From contig NZ_PZYX01000005.1 in the NCBI RefSeq assembly GCF_003047285.1, positions 157,285 through 221,284 of the forward strand: 64,000 bases of DNA. Reading direction: 5' to 3'. The position numbers were made by a program, and so were the translations under genes. Origin of the DNA: Nocardioides allogilvus. GTDB taxonomy: Bacteria; Actinomycetota; Actinomycetes; Propionibacteriales; Nocardioidaceae. Below, piece after piece: positions 15,519-23,838 of the stretch (position 1 is the first letter of the stretch; every line of letters begins with the position of its first letter). Under the pieces are notes generated by a model. The model was not told the DNA's origin and did no database searches. It was given only the letters and a program-made list of their open reading frames with translations.

Positions 15519-16950
15519 TCGCCTGCAAACGGCCCTCAGTCGCGTCGCGCACCGCGTCCGGGACCGCGAGCAACAGATGGTCGCCGTGTCGCAATGACAG
15601 GTGCGGGCCCGCTGCCACGACCCCTCCCTCGCGAGCGACGAAGGCGAGGACGACGTGCTCCGACAGTCGCAAATCGTCGACGAACACACCATGCAACCGC
15701 GAGCCCTGCGGCACCTCGAACTGCAACACGCTCGCGCCCAGCTTCTCCAGCGGCGCCGACTCGACGGCCAGCTCGTCGGCCCGCTCGACCATCAACCCAC
15801 TCCAGCGCGCGAGCCGCGGCAGCAACGGCGCCTGGATGAGCACGAACGTGATGACCAGCACGAAGACGATGTCGAAGACACGGTGTGCCGCAGGCAGCCC
15901 CTCGCTGACGGGGATGGTCGCCACCACGATGGGTACGGCGCCGCGGAGACCGGCCCAGGACAGGAACATCTGGTGTCGCCAGGGCACCCGCCACCAGATG
16001 GCGCACGCGACGACGGAGATCGGCCGCGCAACGAGGGTCAGGCCGATCCCGACGATCGCGGCGGGCAGCAACGCGTCGGGCAATCGCGTCGGGCTGGCAA
16101 GCAACCCGAGGAGCACGAACAGCCCGATCTGGGCCACCCAGCCGAGGCCGTCGGCGAAGCCGGCCGTCGCCTGCCGGTGCGGCAGCTTGGCATTGCCGAG
16201 CCACATCCCGGCGACATAGATGGCCATCAGGCCGCTCACGCCGAGGAGGCCGGCGACGGCGAACGCGAGGAACATGATGGCGAGCGTCGCGAGCGGGTAG
16301 AGCCCCACCGCCGGGAGAGCACTGGACGCCAGGATCCGCTGACCGAGGAAAGCAACTCCGACGCCGATCAGCACACCGCCCACGAGCTGGAAGACGACCA
16401 GCCCCAGGATCTGCCAGCCGGAGGCCTGGTGCCATGCGTCGCTGGCCACGACGGAAACCAGGATGATCACCGGCGGGTCGTTGAAGCCCGATTCGGCCTC
16501 CAGCGTGGCGCGGATCCGCGGTGCGAGTGGGAGTCGTCGCATGATCGCAAAGGTCGCCGCCGCGTCGGTCGAGCCGACGACTGCGCCCAGCAGCAGCGCC
16601 GTACGCACGTCGACCTCGAGGGCCCAGTAGGCGATCGTGGCGGTGATCGCCACCGAGATCGCGACGCCGGCCGTCGCCAGCAGACCCGACAGCCCGACGA
16701 CCGGGCGGATCACGTCCCAGCGGGTGCTGAACCCGCCCTCGGCCAGGATCATCGCCAGCGCGATGGTGCCGAGGATCATCGTCAGCTCGGCGTCCTCGAA
16801 GCCGAAGCCGAGCCCGGACTCGCCGAGCACCAGTCCGATGACCAGGTAGAGCAGCAGGCTGGGCAGGCCGATGCGGGTCGATACGCGGACGGCGGCTACT
16901 CCGACGAGCAGGACCAGGCTGCCGGCGAGGATCGATGTGTTCAGGTCCAT
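15409..16950 (-). CDS. CPA1-family potassium/proton antiporter (CvrA/NhaP2-like)
   Basis: This 513-residue membrane protein has about 12 transmembrane helices in the N-terminal 390 residues. It holds GAVVGSTDAAATFAIMRR, typical of CPA1 exchangers, and SGFNDPPVIILVSVV, which carries the ND pair of the ion site. Residues about 400-475 form a soluble TrkA-C-like domain (LHGVFVDDLRLSEHVVLAFV), as in CvrA-type K+/H+ antiporters. It likely exports K+ or Na+ for protons and is regulated by ligand binding to the C-terminal domain. Its start overlaps the small membrane gene upstream by 10 bases. Its tail overlaps the P-loop kinase gene by 110 bases. Confidence 0.88.
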   Translation of the reverse strand: MDLNTSILAGSLVLLVGVAAVRVSTRIGLPSLLLYLVIGLVLGESGLGFGFEDAELTMILGTIALAMILAEGGFSTRWDVIRPVVGLSGLLATAGVAISVAITATIAYWALEVDVRTALLLGAVVGSTDAAATFAIMRRLPLAPRIRATLEAESGFNDPPVIILVSVVASDAWHQASGWQILGLVVFQLVGGVLIGVGVAFLGQRILASSALPAVGLYPLATLAIMFLAFAVAGLLGVSGLMAIYVAGMWLGNAKLPHRQATAGFADGLGWVAQIGLFVLLGLLASPTRLPDALLPAAIVGIGLTLVARPISVVACAIWWRVPWRHQMFLSWAGLRGAVPIVVATIPVSEGLPAAHRVFDIVFVLVITFVLIQAPLLPRLARWSGLMVERADELAVESAPLEKLGASVLQFEVPQGSRLHGVFVDDLRLSEHVVLAFVAREGGVVAAGPHLSLRHGDHLLLAVPDAVRDATEGRLQAISRGGRLAVWNSPLSSEPYPPSRSRPATVPTSRAAR

Positions 16951-17369
16951 CTGTCGGGCCCGGCCCGGACCAGACGACGCAGCTCCGGCGAGACGACCAC
17001 GTCGGCCGACTCCACCGTCACGTAGTCAATCCGAACTCCAGCGAGAGGCGCGCTCAGCAGTTCGTCAACCGACTCACCAGTGGCCGGGAGCTCGGCGACG
17101 GCGCGCGCTCCGATCAGGTGGCGCAGGCTCCACTCGAGCTCGGCCTCGACGAGTTCGTCGACGTCACGACCGGCGGTCGCGGCGTCGGTCACCGTCTGCA
17201 GGAAGGACGCCTGCAGGTGCGCGGTCACGCCGTCGAGCGTGGTGGCAGTGGCGACCACGAGCCGGTGTTGCGGGCCGGTCGGGCGAGGCTCGCGGCCTCC
17301 GAAGACGGAGAGGATCACGGCGACGACCAGCGCGGCCGCGATCGAACCCGCAACGAGAATGAGCTCCAC
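16941..17369 (-). CDS. Single-pass membrane protein, unknown function
   Basis: This 142-residue protein starts at a GTG preceded by a strong GAGGAGGA ribosome-binding site, which is why I prefer it to the longer frame starting at 17429. Residues 2-22 form one hydrophobic helix (ELILVAGSIAAALVVAVILS). The rest is a soluble alpha/beta-looking region with no motif I recognise. It overlaps the antiporter start by 10 bases and precedes it in the same direction, so it may be an accessory or regulatory subunit of the antiporter. That is inference from position only. Confidence 0.62.
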   Translation of the reverse strand: MELILVAGSIAAALVVAVILSVFGGREPRPTGPQHRLVVATATTLDGVTAHLQASFLQTVTDAATAGRDVDELVEAELEWSLRHLIGARAVAELPATGESVDELLSAPLAGVRIDYVTVESADVVVSPELRRLVRAGPDRWT

Positions 17370-17536
17370 GCAATCCTCCTCAGACTTGGTCGGGTCCCGC
17401 CCGAGCGCATCGGGTAGGACCCGCACCACCAGTCTGCGGCGCCCGCACCTGCCACCACATGGGGTCTGTCACCCACATTCGCCTGCAGGAGCCCGATGAC
17501 GTGGACAGGTGCGGACGGGTGCGTGAAGGTGGCGGC

Positions 17537-18493
17537 ATGGTGCATGCCGATGATCTCTCGCTGTCCTCTCGCGTGATCTTGATCAACGGGCTGCTCTTTG
17601 CCGCAGGCACCGCTGTGCTTGCCCTGTCGCCCGCCACCGTCTCCAGCCGCCCGGTCCTGTCCGAGCTGGTGGTGTTGCTCGTGGGCCTGACGGTGATGAT
17701 CGTGGCCAACTCGATGTTGGTACGCCGCTCGCTGCGCCCCCTCGACAGGCTGATCCACCACTTGGCGCAAGCTGAGTCGTCTGCCCCGGCGACGCGGGTG
17801 CCGGTACCTTCCTCTCGGTTGGCGCGGCGAGTCTCGCTGGCGGTCAACGACCTCCTCGACCGGATCGACGAGGCGCAGCGGTCGAATGCCGCTGCCGCCC
17901 TGGCCGCCCAGGAGTCGGAACGGTCCCGGATCGCGCAGGAACTCCATGACGGAGTCGGCCAGTCGCTGACTGCGGTGCTGCTCGAGCTCAAGCTCGTCTC
18001 GGAGTCGGTGACCGCACCGCCGCTCGACCGGGTCCGCGAGGGCGTGCGGGCCAGCTTGGACGAGGTGCGCTCGGTCGCACGCACCCTGCGCCCACACGTG
18101 CTGGAGGACCTCGGGCTGCGCAGCGCACTCGCAGCCCTGTCCCAGGATCTCTTCGGCGCGACCCGGACCCACGTGCGCCGCGGGATCATGCCCGGGCTGC
18201 CCGACCTGCCCGACGACGTCGAGCTGGTCGTCTTCCGGGTTGCCCAGGAGGCGCTGACCAATGTGGCCAGGCACGCCGAGGCCGACACTGTCGAGGTCAG
18301 CCTCGGGATCGTGGGTCAGGAGGTGGAGCTCCGCGTCACTGACGACGGTCGCGGCCTGCCTGCTGACGCGGACGGCACCGGCCTGCGGGGCATGCGCGAG
18401 CGCGCCTCCCTGGTCGGTGGACGCCTCAGCCTCACGCGCCGCGAAGGTGGTGGCACCGTGATCACACTACGGGTCCCGGTGGATCCGGCATGA
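17537..18493 (+). CDS. Sensor histidine kinase, NarL/DegS-type
   Basis: This is a 318-residue histidine kinase if it starts at the ATG at 17537, which follows GAAGGTGG. A longer frame begins at 17459. Two hydrophobic helices (about 12-32 and 41-60) flank a very short loop. A HAMP-like linker follows, then a HisKA_3 domain with phospho-acceptor H137 in RIAQELHDGVGQSLT. The HATPase domain has VFRVAQEALTNVARHAEA and DDGRGLP. It sits in the cytoplasmic membrane and lacks a sizeable periplasmic sensor, so the signal may be intramembrane. The stop overlaps the response regulator start (ATGA). Confidence 0.9.
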   Translation: MVHADDLSLSSRVILINGLLFAAGTAVLALSPATVSSRPVLSELVVLLVGLTVMIVANSMLVRRSLRPLDRLIHHLAQAESSAPATRVPVPSSRLARRVSLAVNDLLDRIDEAQRSNAAAALAAQESERSRIAQELHDGVGQSLTAVLLELKLVSESVTAPPLDRVREGVRASLDEVRSVARTLRPHVLEDLGLRSALAALSQDLFGATRTHVRRGIMPGLPDLPDDVELVVFRVAQEALTNVARHAEADTVEVSLGIVGQEVELRVTDDGRGLPADADGTGLRGMRERASLVGGRLSLTRREGGGTVITLRVPVDPA

Positions 18494-19137
18494 CCACACG
18501 CGTGCTGCTCGCCGACGACCATGCGCTGGTGCGCCGCGGGGTCCGGATGATCCTCGACCAGCAGCCCGACTTCGAGGTCGTGGTCGAAGCCAGCGACGGC
18601 CACGAGGCGATCCAGGCGGTCCGGGACGAGCAGATCGACCTCGCGATCCTCGACGTCGCCATGCCCCGGATGACCGGGCTCCAGGCGGCCCGCGAGATCA
18701 GCCGGAGAGCGGATCCGCCGAAGCTATTGATGCTCTCGATGCATGACAACGAGCAGTACTTCTTCGAGTCGCTCAAGGTCGGCGCCTGCGGCTACGTCCT
18801 CAAGTCGGTGGCCGACCGCGATCTCCTCGATGCCTGTCGGGCCGCGGTGCGCGGCGAGTCGTTCCTCTACCCCGGAGCCGAGAGCGCCTTGGTGCGCGAC
18901 TACCTCGAGCGGTTGCGCCGTGGGGAGCGGCTTCCCCGTGCCGTGCTCACGCCGCGAGAGGACGAAGTCGTCAAGCTGATCGCGGAGGGCAACTCCTCGC
19001 GCGACATCGCGCGCCTGCTGACCATCAGCGTCAAGACCGTCGATCGGCACCGGGAGAACGTCTTGTCGAAGCTGGGGATGCGCGATCGCACCGAGCTGAC
19101 GCGGTATGCCGTGCGGGTCGGCCTGATCGAGCCCTGA
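18490..19137 (+). CDS. NarL/FixJ-family response regulator
   Basis: This is a 215-residue response regulator. The receiver domain has acidic residues D9/D10 (LLADDHALVRRG), phospho-acceptor D55 in LAILDVAMPRMTG and a lysine in YVLKSVADRD. A LuxR-type helix-turn-helix occupies about residues 148-212 (LTPREDEVVKLIAEGNSSRD and VKTVDRHRENVLSKLGM). It is translationally coupled to the histidine kinase. Regulated genes cannot be read from sequence. It ends 3 bases from the convergent ltp2 stop. Confidence 0.92.
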   Translation: MTTRVLLADDHALVRRGVRMILDQQPDFEVVVEASDGHEAIQAVRDEQIDLAILDVAMPRMTGLQAAREISRRADPPKLLMLSMHDNEQYFFESLKVGACGYVLKSVADRDLLDACRAAVRGESFLYPGAESALVRDYLERLRRGERLPRAVLTPREDEVVKLIAEGNSSRDIARLLTISVKTVDRHRENVLSKLGMRDRTELTRYAVRVGLIEP

Positions 19138-19140
19138 GGA

Positions 19141-20307
19141 TCAGCGGCCGAGGATCAGCCCGCTCGTCGGCACGCCCGTGCCGGCGGTGACGAGCACGTG
19201 CTCGGCACCCTCGACCTGGTTGACCGAGGTGCCGCGCGCCTGGCGCACGCCCTCGGCGATCCCGTTCATGCCGTGGAGGTAGGCCTCGCCGAGCTGGCCG
19301 CCGTGGGTGTTGATCGGCAGCCGCCCACCGAGCTCGATCGCGCCGTCGACGATGAAGCCGGGTGCCTCGCCGCGGCCGCAGAAACCGAGCTCCTCGAGCT
19401 GCATCAGGACGTACGGCGTGAAGTGGTCGTAGAGCACGGCGGTCGCGATGTCGGCCGGGGTGAGCCCCGACTGCTGCCACAGCGCGCGTCCGACGACACC
19501 GATCTCCGGGATCCCGATGTCGTCGCGGTAGTAGGACGTCATCACGAACTGGTCGGCGCCGCTCCCCTGCGCTGCCGCGACGACGGGTACGGCGCCCGCC
19601 GCCAGGTCACGAGCGCGCTCGGTCGTCGTGACGACGACCGCGACGGCGCCGTCGCTCTCCTGGCAGCAGTCGAGCAGCCGGAGCGGGTCGGCGATCAGCC
19701 GGGAGGCCTGGTGGTCGGCCAGCGTGATCGGGCGCTCGTGGAAGAACGCGGCCGGGTTGGTCGCGGCGTGGCGCCGGTCGGCGACGGCCACGCGGCCGAA
19801 GTCGGCCGAGGTGGCGCCGTACTCGTGCATGTAGCGCCGCGCCTGCATCGCCACCGTGGCGGCCGGGGTGGAGAGGCCGTGCGGATAGGTCCAGGCGTTG
19901 TCGAGGCCGTTGGTGTTGACCTGGGCGGCCGCCCCTAGCGACACCTGGCCGAAGCGGTCGCCGGAGCGCTCGTTGAAGCCGCGGTAGGCGACGACGGTGG
20001 TCGCCATCCCGGTCGCGACCGCCATCGCGGCCTGCTGGACCGTCGCGCAGGCTGCACCGCCGCCGTAGTTGATCCGGGAGAAGAAGGACAGCTCCCCCAT
20101 CCCGAGCTCGCGGGCCAGCGAGATCTCCGACGAGCTGTCCATCGTGAAGGTGACCAGCCCGTCGACGTCGGCGGGCGCCAGACCGGCGTCGGCCAGCGCG
20201 GCGAGCGTCGCCTCGCAGGAGAGCTGGAGCTCGGAACGTCCGGACGCCTTGGAGAACTCGGTGGCGCCGATGCCGGCGACCGCGGCCGCGCCGCTGAAGG
20301 CGATCAC
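19141..20307 (-). CDS. ltp2: Steroid side-chain aldolase Ltp2 (thiolase-fold)
   Basis: This 388-residue thiolase-superfamily protein lacks the usual thiolase nucleophile motif and resembles SCPx/lipid-transfer proteins (GIGATEFSKASGRSELQLS, RINYGGGAACATVQQA, LPINTHGGQLGEAYLHGMN). Ltp2 performs the retro-aldol cleavage that removes the last three carbons of the sterol side chain as propionyl-CoA, and needs the DUF35 domain of ChsH2. Its GTG overlaps the stop of the ChsH2-ChsH1 fusion (GTGA). This matches Rv3540c next to chsH1/chsH2 in M. tuberculosis. It is the last gene of the KstR-controlled side-chain operon. Confidence 0.93.
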   Translation of the reverse strand: MIAFSGAAAVAGIGATEFSKASGRSELQLSCEATLAALADAGLAPADVDGLVTFTMDSSSEISLARELGMGELSFFSRINYGGGAACATVQQAAMAVATGMATTVVAYRGFNERSGDRFGQVSLGAAAQVNTNGLDNAWTYPHGLSTPAATVAMQARRYMHEYGATSADFGRVAVADRRHAATNPAAFFHERPITLADHQASRLIADPLRLLDCCQESDGAVAVVVTTTERARDLAAGAVPVVAAAQGSGADQFVMTSYYRDDIGIPEIGVVGRALWQQSGLTPADIATAVLYDHFTPYVLMQLEELGFCGRGEAPGFIVDGAIELGGRLPINTHGGQLGEAYLHGMNGIAEGVRQARGTSVNQVEGAEHVLVTAGTGVPTSGLILGR

Positions 20308-21611
20308 AGCTGCACCGTCACTCGCGCGGTCACGTGGTCGCCCGACGACACGGCTCCCACGACGTCGACGACGATCTCGGCGTCGGTGCGCGATGCGATG
20401 GTGCCGGTGAGCTCGAGCGTGTCGCCCGGGTGGGCCGGCGCCCCCAGCCGCAGCGCACAGGCAGTGATGCGGGCGTCGGGAAGGCCCTCCTCGCGCGCCC
20501 AGTCGGCGACGTACTTCTGCACGAGGCCGGTGGTGGTCAGGATGTTGAGGAAGATGTCCTTGGAGCCCCGCTGGACGGCCAGGTCACGGTCGTGGTGGAC
20601 GTCCTGGAAGTCGCGAGTGGCCAGCGCCGTCGAGACGACGAGGGTCGGGGTGACGGGGATGGCCGCGACCGGGAGGTCGGGTCCGTCATCCGAATCCGCA
20701 CCCATCTCTTCCGGTCCGTATGACGGATCGCGGGTGCTCCACGACGCCAGCGTCAGGTCGTCGTCGATCCGGTCGAACACGACCTGCACCGGCGCGCCGA
20801 TCTCGAGTCCCTCACCGCGGACCGCACCGACCATCCGCACTCCCTCCTCGAGCTCGACCAGCGCGAGCGGCAGCGGCAGCGTCTTGCCCGGCACTTGCGG
20901 TGCATGGTGGACCAGGAACGAGAAGACCGTCCCGCGGCCGCTGGCGACGACGTGGCCGCGGTCCATCGCGTGGCAGTCGGGGCACACGGGACCGGGCGGG
21001 TGGCGCAGCACCCCGCAGGCGTTGCAGGTCTGGATGCGGAGCTCGCCCAGCGCCGTACCCTCGAAGAAGAAGGCGGTGTCGCGGTTGACCACCGGGCGCA
21101 CGGTCTGCGTGGGATCGACCCGAGCACCGGGCTTGAACTTCAGCACCCGGAACGTCATCGTCGCGACCGGCTCTTTCCGCCCGTCAGGGGCAGCGACCCA
21201 CCAGGTGTTCTGGGTCGTCACGAAGTAGCCCTCACCGACGCCGGTCCGCTTCGGCCCGACGACCGACTCGAGCCGGGTCGTGATCGCGGGTCGCTCGCCG
21301 GGCACGAGGTGGCGGGCATAGGTCTGGTCGCAGTTGGTGCCGAGGACGGAGGTGAAGCCGGCCTCGTCGAGCAGCTTCATCGTGGCGTGCAGCGGGTCAC
21401 CGGCCGGCCGGTGCGGGTCGAGCCCGTACATCGTCCAGACCTGGGTCATCGCCGGCGGCGCGACACTGCGCCACAGCGGGTTGGTGTCGCCCATCGCCTC
21501 GGCCCAGTGCCGGATCATCGGCAGGTTGACCTCGTCGAGCGCGTCGCGCGGGGACGTCTCGCCCGCCGCGACCAGCTCGTCGACGCGGGCCATGATCTCC
21601 TCGTGCGTCAT
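20304..21611 (-). CDS. chsH2-chsH1: Fused enoyl-CoA hydratase ChsH2-ChsH1 (MaoC / DUF35 / MaoC)
   Basis: This 435-residue protein joins two mycobacterial subunits. Residues 1-165 are a MaoC-like hotdog (ChsH2 N-terminal domain). Residues 185-295 are a DUF35 domain with a zinc ribbon from C196, C199, C210 and C213 and an OB-fold. An acidic linker (about 298-314) leads to a second MaoC domain matching ChsH1, with catalytic D334 and H339 in ATRDFQDVHHDRD. It should hydrate the 3-carbon side-chain enoyl-CoA and hold Ltp2 by its DUF35 domain. The ATG at 21611 overlaps the acyl-CoA dehydrogenase stop. In M. tuberculosis these are Rv3542c (311) and Rv3541c (129), and the total of 440 fits. Confidence 0.92.
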   Translation of the reverse strand: MTHEEIMARVDELVAAGETSPRDALDEVNLPMIRHWAEAMGDTNPLWRSVAPPAMTQVWTMYGLDPHRPAGDPLHATMKLLDEAGFTSVLGTNCDQTYARHLVPGERPAITTRLESVVGPKRTGVGEGYFVTTQNTWWVAAPDGRKEPVATMTFRVLKFKPGARVDPTQTVRPVVNRDTAFFFEGTALGELRIQTCNACGVLRHPPGPVCPDCHAMDRGHVVASGRGTVFSFLVHHAPQVPGKTLPLPLALVELEEGVRMVGAVRGEGLEIGAPVQVVFDRIDDDLTLASWSTRDPSYGPEEMGADSDDGPDLPVAAIPVTPTLVVSTALATRDFQDVHHDRDLAVQRGSKDIFLNILTTTGLVQKYVADWAREEGLPDARITACALRLGAPAHPGDTLELTGTIASRTDAEIVVDVVGAVSSGDHVTARVTVQL

Positions 21612-23788
21612 CGCGGCACCCGCGGCAGGCCGAGGCCGAACATCGCGATCAGCTCGCGCTGCACCTCGTTGACTCCCCCGCCGAACGTGATGACGAGGTT
21701 GCGCTTGGCCTGCCCGTCGAGGTGGCTGACCAGCGACGCGGTGTCGGGGTCGCTGGGGTCGCCGTGGCGCGCGACGACGTCGGCCAGCACGCGTCCGACG
21801 TGCTGCACCTGCTCGGAGGCGAACACCTTGGACGACGACGCGTCGGCGACGCTGATCTCGCCGTCGGCAGCCGCCCGTGCGACCTCCCAGTTGAGCAGCT
21901 CGTTGACCCGGAAGATCGCCGTCACCTCGCCCAGGGCCGCCTGTACGTCCGGCAGCTCCAGCACTCCCCGGTCGGCCGCCCACGACGCGACCCGGTCCCG
22001 CAGCCCCTCGAGCCGGCCGGCGGGGCCGAGCATGACCCGCTCGTGGTTGAGCTGGGTGGTGATCAGCTTCCAGCCGGCGTTCTCCTCGCCGACGAGCATG
22101 TCGACGGGGACGCGCACGTCGGAGTAGTAGGTCGCGTTGGTGTGGTGGGCACCGTCGACGGTGATGATCGGCGTCCAGGAGTAGCCGGGATCGGTCGTGT
22201 CGACGATCAGGATCGAGATGCCCTTGTGCTTGGGCGCATCGGGGTCGGTGCGCACCGCGAGCCAGACGTAGTCGGCCTGGTGGCCACCGGTGGTGAAGAT
22301 CTTCTGCCCGTTGACGACGTAGTGGTCGCCGTCCCGCCTCGCGGTCGTGCGCAGCGACGCGAGGTCGGTGCCGGCGTCGGGCTCGGAGTAGCCGATCGCG
22401 AAGTGCACGTCGCCCGCCAGGATGCGCTCGAGGAAGAGCTCCTTCTGCTTGGGCGTCCCGTGCTTCTGCAGCGTCGGCCCGACGGTCTGCAGGGTCACCG
22501 CGGGCAGGTGCACGTCGGCGCGCTGCGCCTCGTTGGCGAAGATCGTCTGCTCGACCTCGCCGAGCCCGCGACCGCCGTACGCCTCCGGCCAGCCGACGCC
22601 CATCCAGCCGTCCGCACCCATCTGCCGGATCGTCTTCTCGTACGTCGCTCCGTGCCGCTCGCGCGCCATCTCGGTGCGCTCCGCGTCGGACACCAGGCCC
22701 GTGAAGTAGGCACGCAGCTCGGCCTTGAGCGCGCGCTGCGACGCGGTGAGCTCGAGGTTCTTCGCCTCCGCCGACTCGATCGCGACCAGCCGCAGCGTGC
22801 CTGCGGGCCCGCCGAGCGCGTGCGTGATGTCGGTCAGCCACGAGTAGTGGTGGTGCAGCGGATAGGCCTCGTCGACGCCCGTGCCGCCGTGCAGGTGGTG
22901 GCAGGTGTGGATCGCGGCCGGCGCCTCGGCGCACGTCCAGTAGGCCGCGACCGCGAGGTCGTCGCGCACGTCGAGCCCGCTGGCGATCCGCCAGACGGCG
23001 TTGTCGGCGGCGAGGTCGAGGGTGCGGGAGGCGATGTAGACGTCGGCGACCTGCATCGCCACCGCCTGGAACTCGGCCAGCGCCCGCCCGAACTGGGTGC
23101 GCTGCTTGACGTGGTCGGCGGTCAGGTCGCGGGCTCCGGCGAGCAGCCCGGCGGCGAGCACGACGAGGCCGGCCACCGCGTTGTCGTGCGCGATGCGGAA
23201 GGCGTCGGCGCCCGGCAGCAGGTCGATCGGTGCGTCGTCGAGGACGACGGTGTGCTCGACAACGCCGTCGAGCAGCGCGCGGCTCGACGCGGACTCGAGG
23301 AGGGTGACGCCGTCGGCGCGAGGGTCGACGAGTCCCACCACCGGCCGGCCGTCGGTCACGGCACTGACGAGGAGCATGGCCGCGCGATCGGCGTACTGCA
23401 CCGAGATCTTGCGACCCGTCACCCGGTCGCCGGAGACGGTCGTCGCGGGCACGTCCGGGAAGCCCGGACCGACCTCGCGCAGGGCGGCGGCGAGGACGAC
23501 CTCACCGCTGGCGACACCGGGCAGCAGGGACTTCTGCTGGTCGTCGCTGCCGGCCGCCGCGATCGTGAGTGCGCCGACGCACAACGTCTCCCACACCGGC
23601 ACCTGCACGGCACTGCGTCCGACCGCGCGCAGCACGACTGCGAGCTCGGCCAGGCCGAGGCCCTCACCGCCGTGGTCGGTCGGGACGACCAGCGAGAGCA
23701 GGCCGGAACCGGCGAGCGTGGCCCAGTCCGTCGAACGCCCGACTGCGTCCGCGACCACAGCCGCTACCGCATCCACTTCTTCCGACAC
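21608..23788 (-). CDS. fadE28-fadE29: Fused acyl-CoA dehydrogenase FadE28-FadE29 (ChsE1-ChsE2)
   Basis: This 726-residue protein contains two acyl-CoA dehydrogenase units. Residues 1-345 resemble FadE28 (FGRALAEFQAVAMQVADVYI and HTCHHLHGGTGVDEAYPLHH). Residues about 346-726 resemble FadE29 closely (TLQTVGPTLQKHG, IGYSEPDAGTDLASLRTTA, RNLVITFGGGVNE and a PRVPR end). In M. tuberculosis these are separate subunits (339 and 387 residues, summing to 726) of an alpha2beta2 enzyme that dehydrogenates the 3-carbon side-chain CoA thioester. I chose GTG at 23788, which follows GGAGG. An exact KstR operator lies 26 bases upstream of it. Confidence 0.93.
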   Translation of the reverse strand: MSEEVDAVAAVVADAVGRSTDWATLAGSGLLSLVVPTDHGGEGLGLAELAVVLRAVGRSAVQVPVWETLCVGALTIAAAGSDDQQKSLLPGVASGEVVLAAALREVGPGFPDVPATTVSGDRVTGRKISVQYADRAAMLLVSAVTDGRPVVGLVDPRADGVTLLESASSRALLDGVVEHTVVLDDAPIDLLPGADAFRIAHDNAVAGLVVLAAGLLAGARDLTADHVKQRTQFGRALAEFQAVAMQVADVYIASRTLDLAADNAVWRIASGLDVRDDLAVAAYWTCAEAPAAIHTCHHLHGGTGVDEAYPLHHHYSWLTDITHALGGPAGTLRLVAIESAEAKNLELTASQRALKAELRAYFTGLVSDAERTEMARERHGATYEKTIRQMGADGWMGVGWPEAYGGRGLGEVEQTIFANEAQRADVHLPAVTLQTVGPTLQKHGTPKQKELFLERILAGDVHFAIGYSEPDAGTDLASLRTTARRDGDHYVVNGQKIFTTGGHQADYVWLAVRTDPDAPKHKGISILIVDTTDPGYSWTPIITVDGAHHTNATYYSDVRVPVDMLVGEENAGWKLITTQLNHERVMLGPAGRLEGLRDRVASWAADRGVLELPDVQAALGEVTAIFRVNELLNWEVARAAADGEISVADASSSKVFASEQVQHVGRVLADVVARHGDPSDPDTASLVSHLDGQAKRNLVITFGGGVNEVQRELIAMFGLGLPRVPR

Positions 23789-23813
23789 AGGTGACCTCCG
23801 ACGACGGCAAACC

Positions 23814-23827
23814 TAGAACCTGTTCTA
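23814..23827. promoter_or_regulatory. KstR operator upstream of fadE28-29 and an alpha/beta hydrolase
   Basis: TAGAACCTGTTCTA is a perfect palindrome with the full KstR consensus. It lies in the 50-base gap between the divergent GTG at 23788 and ATG at 23839, so both the side-chain operon and the hydrolase should be KstR-controlled. Confidence 0.9.
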
Positions 23828-23838
23828 CTCTAGCGGAC

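Noticed and set aside
15601..17025. A 474-codon plus-strand frame opposite the antiporter
   Set aside because: His/Asp/Arg-rich nonsense translation; the antiporter on the minus strand has clear transmembrane and TrkA-C features.
21612..22934. Upstream extension of the ChsH2-ChsH1 frame to 876 codons
   Set aside because: The part upstream of 21611 lies inside the dehydrogenase gene in another frame and is arginine-rich. The ATG at 21611 with ATGA overlap is the sensible start.
21722..23794. A 690-codon open frame antisense to FadE28-FadE29
   Set aside because: Low-complexity Arg/Val/Asp-rich translation with no homology; it is a codon-bias shadow.
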